This document shows positions 59,872 to 64,000 of a DNA stretch of 64,000 bases, one piece after another; within the stretch, counting starts at the first letter, position 1, and each line of letters opens with the position of its first letter. The DNA comes from Desulfosarcina alkanivorans (lineage in GTDB: Bacteria; Desulfobacterota; Desulfobacteria; Desulfobacterales; Desulfosarcinaceae), in NCBI RefSeq assembly GCF_009688945.1, contig NZ_AP021874.1, forward strand, positions 2,666,001-2,730,000. Direction: 5' to 3'. Position numbers and translations under genes: made by a program. The notes below the pieces were generated by a model. The model was not told where the DNA came from. It saw only the letters and a program-made list of their open reading frames with translations, and ran no database searches.

Positions 59872-62800
59872 ATGTTATCGAAATTCTTCCTGGACCGGCC
59901 GGTCTTCGCCTGGGTGATCGCCATCGTCATGATGAGCGCCGGGGCCCTGGCCATCTATAACCTGCCCATATCCCAGTATCCGCCCATCGCCCCGCCGTCC
60001 ATCGCCATCGAGTCTTATTATCCCGGGGCCTCGGCGGAGACCGTGGAAAACACGGTGACCCAGATCATCGAGCAGAAGATGACCGGCCTGGCCGACATGC
60101 TCTACCTTTCCGGAGAAAGTTCGTCCTCCGGCACCTCGCGGATCGAACTGACCTTCGAGCCGGGCACCGATCCGGACCTGGCCTGGTCCAAGGTGCAGAA
60201 CAAGCTCCAGCTGGCCATGGCCAGCCTGCCGGACGTGGTCCAGCGCCAAGGTGTGAAGGTCAGCAAATCGACCCGCAACTACCTGATCATTATCGGGCTG
60301 ATTTCCGAAGACGGCAGCATGAACGGCGACGATCTGCGCGACTACGCCCAGTCCAACCTGGAAAAAATCCTCTCCCGGGTGCCGGGGGTGGGTGAGGTCG
60401 AAGCCTTCGGATCCCAGTACGCCATGCGGATCTGGACGGACCCGGACAAACTGACCAATTTTCATCTGACCATGGAAGACGTTATCGGGGCCCTGCAGGC
60501 TTACAACGTGGAGGTCTCGGCCGGCCAGTTCGGCGGGACCCCGGCCGTGGAAGGCCAGCGCCTGAATGCGGCCATCGTGGTCCAGCACCTGCTCCAGACC
60601 CCCGAGGAGTTTGCCGCCATCCCGATCGTGACCAACCCCGACGGGTCGGTGGTGCGGATCAGGGACATCGGACGAACCGAACTGGGCACCGAGCGCTACG
60701 ACGTGGTGGCCAAAAACAATGGCAAGCCCGCTGCCGCCATGGCCATCCGCCAGGCCGCCGGCGCCAACGCCCTGGACACGGCCGATGCCGTCAAAGCGAA
60801 AATGGAGGAGATGAGCCGCTATTTTCCGCCCGGTATGAAGGTGGTCTATCCCTATGACACCACCCCCTTTACCGAGGTGGCCATCCGGGAGGTGGTCAAA
60901 ACGCTCTTCGAGGCGGTTTTTCTGGTCTTCGTGATCATGTATCTGTTCATGGGGACCTTCCGGGCCACCCTGATCCCCACCATCGCTGTGCCGGTGGTGC
61001 TGCTGGGGACCTTTGCCGTTCTGGGGCTGTTCGGGTTTTCCATCAATATGCTCACCATGTTCGCCATGGTGCTGGCCATCGGCCTGCTCGTGGACGATGC
61101 CATCGTGGTGGTGGAAAATGTGGAGCGCATCATGGCCGAAGAAGGCCTCTCGCCCCGGGAGGCCACGGCCAAGTCCATGGACCAGATCACCAGCGCGCTC
61201 ATCGGCATCGGTCTGGTGCTGGCGGCGGTCTTCGGGCCCATGGCCTTTTTCCCCGGGTCCACCGGTGTCATCTACCGCCAGTTTTCCCTGACCATCGCCG
61301 CGGCCATGCTCCTGTCGGTGGTGGTGGCCCTGATTTTGACCCCGGTGCTGTGCGCCGCGCTGCTCAAGCCGGTACCGGCAGGGCACCAACCGGCCGACGG
61401 CGCCGTGTTTTTCCTGCGCCCCTTTTTCCGGTGGTTCGACCGGTCCTTTTCCCGTTTCCGTGACATCTACGTCAAACATGTCGGCCGGGTGCTGGCCAAA
61501 AAACTGCGCTACCTGCTGGTATTTGTGCTGATCGTGGTCGCCATGGGCTATCTTTTCAGACGCATGCCCACGGACTACCTGCCCAACGAAGACCAGGGGA
61601 TCATGCTGGTCCAGGCCGTGCTGCCGGGAAATGCCACCCTGGAGCAGACCGATAGGGTCATGGACAAAGTCCGGGACCATTTTCTGACCCGTGAAAAAGA
61701 GGCCGTGGATTCGATCATGACCATTCCGGGAATCAGTTTCGGCGGCCAGGGGCAGAACATGGGACTGGCCTTCGTCAAGCTCAGGGACTGGGACCTGCGC
61801 CAGCGGCCGGATCTGAAGGTCGACGCGATTGCCGGCCGGGCCATGGGCGCTTTTTCACAGATCAGGGAAGCCATGGTCTTCGCCTTTCCGCCGCCGGCGG
61901 TACTGGAACTTGGCAATGCCACCGGGTTTGACTTCCAGCTCCAGGATCGCGGCGGGGTGGGCCATGCCAAACTGATCGAGGCCCGCAACCAGCTGTTGGG
62001 CATGGCGGCCCAGGACCCGCGCCTGGTCAAAGTGCGGCCCAACGGCATGGAGGACGTACCCGAATACCGCATCGACGTCGACTGGGACAAGGCCGGCGCC
62101 CTTGGGGTGCCCATCTCCAGCATCCACACCACCATCGCCGCGGCCTTCGGCAGTTCCTATGTCAACGACTTTATCCAGGCCGGGCGCGTCAAGCGGGTCT
62201 TCGTCCAGGCCGACGCCCCGGACCGCATGCTGCCCGAGGACCTGAACAAGCTCTATGTGCGCAACACGGCCGGCAAAATGGTCCCCTTCGCCTCCTTTGC
62301 CTCAGGGCACTGGACCCAGGCGTCGCCGCGGCTGGAGCGCTACAACGCCTTCCCCGCCATCAACGTCTGGGGCGAGCCGGCCCCGGGGCGCAGTTCGGGT
62401 GAGGCCATGGCGGCCATGGAAGAGATCGTGGCCCGGCTGCCCGAGGGGATCGGCTTCGACTGGACGGGCCTGTCCTACCAGGAGCGCATGGCCGGCTCCC
62501 AGGCGCCGCTGCTGTATGCCTTTTCCATCTTCGTCATCTTCCTCTGCCTGGCGGCCCTGTACGAGAGCTGGCCGATCCCCATCGCGATTCTGCTGACCCT
62601 GCCCCTGGGGGCCATCGGCGGGGTGATCGCCTCCACATGGCGGGGAATGCCCAACGACGTCTATTTCCAGATCGGGCTGCTGACCACCATGGGGCTGACC
62701 ACCAAAAACGCCATCCTCATCGTCCAGTTCGCCCGGGCCAGGGTGGATGAAGGCGCCCGGCTGACCGCGGCCACCCTCGAAGCGGCCAAGCTGCGCCTGC

Positions 62801-63051
62801 GCCCCATCATCATGACCTCCCTGGCCTTCGGATTCGGTGTCCTGCCCCTGTTCCTGGCCAGCGGGGCCGGGGCCGGGGCCCAGCGGGCCATCGGCACCGG
62901 GGTGCTGGGCGGCATGGTCACGTCCACCATCCTGGTGACCCTGTTTGCCCCGCTTTTTTACGTGATTATTTACAAAGCGCTGGGAAAACATCGAAAAAGC
63001 GTTACCATGAAACACATTGTTGAAAACGGCTCAGGGGGGACAGTCTCATGA
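59872..63051 (+). CDS. RND multidrug efflux pump, inner-membrane subunit (AcrB/MexB type)
   Basis: 1059 residues, the standard HAE1-RND length, with twelve membrane helices in two halves and two large periplasmic loops. MLSKFFLDRPVFAWVIAIVMMSAGALAIYNLPISQYPPIAPPSI is the typical N-terminus. Helix 4 has AIGLLVDDAIVVVENVERIM, carrying the paired Asp residues of the proton relay. The second half has GLTTKNAILIVQFA with the relay Lys. It forms a trimer that exports hydrophobic compounds with the adaptor and the outer-membrane channel. GGAGG precedes the ATG. Its stop overlaps the next start by 4 bp (ATGA). Confidence 0.97.
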   Translation: MLSKFFLDRPVFAWVIAIVMMSAGALAIYNLPISQYPPIAPPSIAIESYYPGASAETVENTVTQIIEQKMTGLADMLYLSGESSSSGTSRIELTFEPGTDPDLAWSKVQNKLQLAMASLPDVVQRQGVKVSKSTRNYLIIIGLISEDGSMNGDDLRDYAQSNLEKILSRVPGVGEVEAFGSQYAMRIWTDPDKLTNFHLTMEDVIGALQAYNVEVSAGQFGGTPAVEGQRLNAAIVVQHLLQTPEEFAAIPIVTNPDGSVVRIRDIGRTELGTERYDVVAKNNGKPAAAMAIRQAAGANALDTADAVKAKMEEMSRYFPPGMKVVYPYDTTPFTEVAIREVVKTLFEAVFLVFVIMYLFMGTFRATLIPTIAVPVVLLGTFAVLGLFGFSINMLTMFAMVLAIGLLVDDAIVVVENVERIMAEEGLSPREATAKSMDQITSALIGIGLVLAAVFGPMAFFPGSTGVIYRQFSLTIAAAMLLSVVVALILTPVLCAALLKPVPAGHQPADGAVFFLRPFFRWFDRSFSRFRDIYVKHVGRVLAKKLRYLLVFVLIVVAMGYLFRRMPTDYLPNEDQGIMLVQAVLPGNATLEQTDRVMDKVRDHFLTREKEAVDSIMTIPGISFGGQGQNMGLAFVKLRDWDLRQRPDLKVDAIAGRAMGAFSQIREAMVFAFPPPAVLELGNATGFDFQLQDRGGVGHAKLIEARNQLLGMAAQDPRLVKVRPNGMEDVPEYRIDVDWDKAGALGVPISSIHTTIAAAFGSSYVNDFIQAGRVKRVFVQADAPDRMLPEDLNKLYVRNTAGKMVPFASFASGHWTQASPRLERYNAFPAINVWGEPAPGRSSGEAMAAMEEIVARLPEGIGFDWTGLSYQERMAGSQAPLLYAFSIFVIFLCLAALYESWPIPIAILLTLPLGAIGGVIASTWRGMPNDVYFQIGLLTTMGLTTKNAILIVQFARARVDEGARLTAATLEAAKLRLRPIIMTSLAFGFGVLPLFLASGAGAGAQRAIGTGVLGGMVTSTILVTLFAPLFYVIIYKALGKHRKSVTMKHIVENGSGGTVS

Positions 63052-64000
63052 ACAGGCACTTTATTTTCGTATGGGTCGGCATCGCCCTGCTGCTGGGCGC
63101 CTGCTCCCTGACCCCGACCTATACCCGGCCCGACGCGCCGGTAGCCGACTCCTGGCCCGACGGACCGGCCGATGGGAAAACCGATATCCAGCCCGATGGG
63201 CTCCGTGCCGCCGATATCCCCTGGCGGGAATTCTTCGTCGACCCGGGCATGCAGCAGACCATCGCAGCGGCCCTGGAAAACAACCGCGACCTGCGCCTGG
63301 CGGCCCTCAATGTGCAACGGGCCCGGGCAGTCTACGGCATTCAGCGGTCGGCCCTCTATCCGGCCGTGGACGCCACCGCCAACGCCAGCAGACAGCGCGT
63401 CCCGGCGGACCTCACCAACACCGGCGACGTCGAACGGCCGGAGCAGTACGATGTCAATCTGGGGATCTTCGCCTGGGAGATCGATTTTTTCGGTCGCCTG
63501 CGCAGTCTGCGGGACCAGGCCCTGGAATCCTTCCTGGCCACGGAGCAGGCATACCGCAGCACCCGGATCCTGATCGTCTCGTCCGTTGCCGATGCCTATC
63601 TCTCCCTGGCCGCCGACCGGGAGAACCTGGCCCTGTCGCGAACCACCCTCCAGGCCCAGCAGGATTCCTACCGGCTGATCAAACGGCGCTATGACGTCGG
63701 CCTGGCCTCGGAAATCGATCTCAACCGGGCCCAGACCCAGGTGGATGTGGCCCGCCGCAACATCGCCAGCTACACCCTGCAGGTGGCCCGGGATGCCAAC
63801 GCACTGAAACTGCTCGTCGGTACAGTGGCGCCGGTTCCCGAGGAGATGCTGCCCGACGACCTGGCCGGCGTAAAACCGCCCGCAGTGGTCCGGGCCGGCC
63901 TTTCTTCGGAGGTGCTGCTTTTGCGCCCGGACATCCTGCAGGCCGAAAACCAGCTCAAGGCGGCCAACGCCAACATCGGCGCGGCCCGGGCTGCGCTGTT
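63048..64000 (+). CDS. RND outer-membrane factor lipoprotein (OprM/NodT type), partial at window end
   Basis: 317 complete codons from the ATG at 63048, which overlaps the pump stop; the gene continues past 64000. A lipoprotein signal (MNRHFIFVWVGIALLLGAC, Cys19) precedes SLTPTYTRPDAPVADSW, the usual OprM-family start. Helical barrel repeats are visible: LEIDFFGRLRSLRDQALESFLATEQAYRSTRILIVSSVADAYLSLAADRENL (first hairpin) and LVGTVAPVPEEMLP, LLLRPDILQAENQLKAANANIGAARA (second). It forms the outer-membrane channel of the pump. The C-terminal part is outside the window. Confidence 0.95.
   Translation, partial: MNRHFIFVWVGIALLLGACSLTPTYTRPDAPVADSWPDGPADGKTDIQPDGLRAADIPWREFFVDPGMQQTIAAALENNRDLRLAALNVQRARAVYGIQRSALYPAVDATANASRQRVPADLTNTGDVERPEQYDVNLGIFAWEIDFFGRLRSLRDQALESFLATEQAYRSTRILIVSSVADAYLSLAADRENLALSRTTLQAQQDSYRLIKRRYDVGLASEIDLNRAQTQVDVARRNIASYTLQVARDANALKLLVGTVAPVPEEMLPDDLAGVKPPAVVRAGLSSEVLLLRPDILQAENQLKAANANIGAARAAL

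Noticed and set aside
59875-61680. 600-codon frame on the minus strand opposite the RND pump
   Set aside because: His/Gly/Gln-rich shadow of a certain gene; no ribosome site or family.

Overview
The window is GC-rich bacterial chromosome. Its gene content points to an anaerobic, Gram-negative, Deltaproteobacteria-type organism (Desulfobacterota, probably near Desulfosarcina/Desulfobacteraceae). The evidence is a ferredoxin-dependent 2-oxoacid oxidoreductase in two copies, a tungsten-type aldehyde:ferredoxin oxidoreductase, HdrD-like CCG and Fe-S proteins, a TAXI-TRAP transporter, DUF362 and DUF1847 proteins, plus outer-membrane proteins and lipoproteins. No sulfate-reduction, rRNA or tRNA gene was seen, so the taxonomic placement is inference.

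Layout. 1-16 kb: housekeeping and envelope genes (partial response regulator, CaCA exchanger, ferredoxin-nitroreductase, YitT protein, porin plus lipoprotein, RmuC, two alpha/beta hydrolases, TM2 protein, MtgA, TatD-like hydrolase, GNAT), then an OmpR-type two-component pair and a PAS hybrid kinase. 17-18 kb: an exported MsrA-MsrB fusion. 18.3-36 kb: a block entirely on the minus strand, bounded by two nearly identical korDABC operons. Between them lie DUF1847, MFS, CCG/Fe-S/FAD-oxidase, methyltransferase, MmgE/PrpD, TAXI-TRAP, lipoprotein and GntR genes. 36-54 kb: phosphatase, DUF362, SDR, AOR, chemoreceptor, two Hsp20 genes divergent from a probable tandem ribbon-helix-helix protein, GIY-YIG protein, glycogen phosphorylase, HDOD/EAL protein, YiiX-like hydrolase, MaoC and a KaiC-XRE-cupin fusion. 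54-64 kb: a DUF1638-hydantoinase fusion, then a TetR-controlled RND efflux operon cut by the window edge.

How the genes may work together. The 21-33 kb island reads as a catabolic unit: TAXI-TRAP uptake of a carboxylate, MmgE/PrpD dehydration or isomerisation, FAD/Fe-S/CCG oxidation of a 2-hydroxyacid to a 2-oxoacid, and ferredoxin-linked decarboxylation to an acyl-CoA by KorDABC, under a FadR-type regulator. The two Kor copies encode identical proteins and differ by 7 silent substitutions in korABC, but have different upstream sequence, which suggests one enzyme under two controls.

The intergenic DNA carries two unusual repeat families. One is degenerate 7-bp-period repeats arranged as inverted arms; one arm encodes the tail of the Kor ferredoxin, and one Kor duplication breakpoint lies inside another. 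The other is a 120-140 bp palindromic element present three times. There is also a pure 16-copy heptanucleotide array, and two sets of 11-bp-phased direct repeats that look like OmpR/PhoB-family binding sites.
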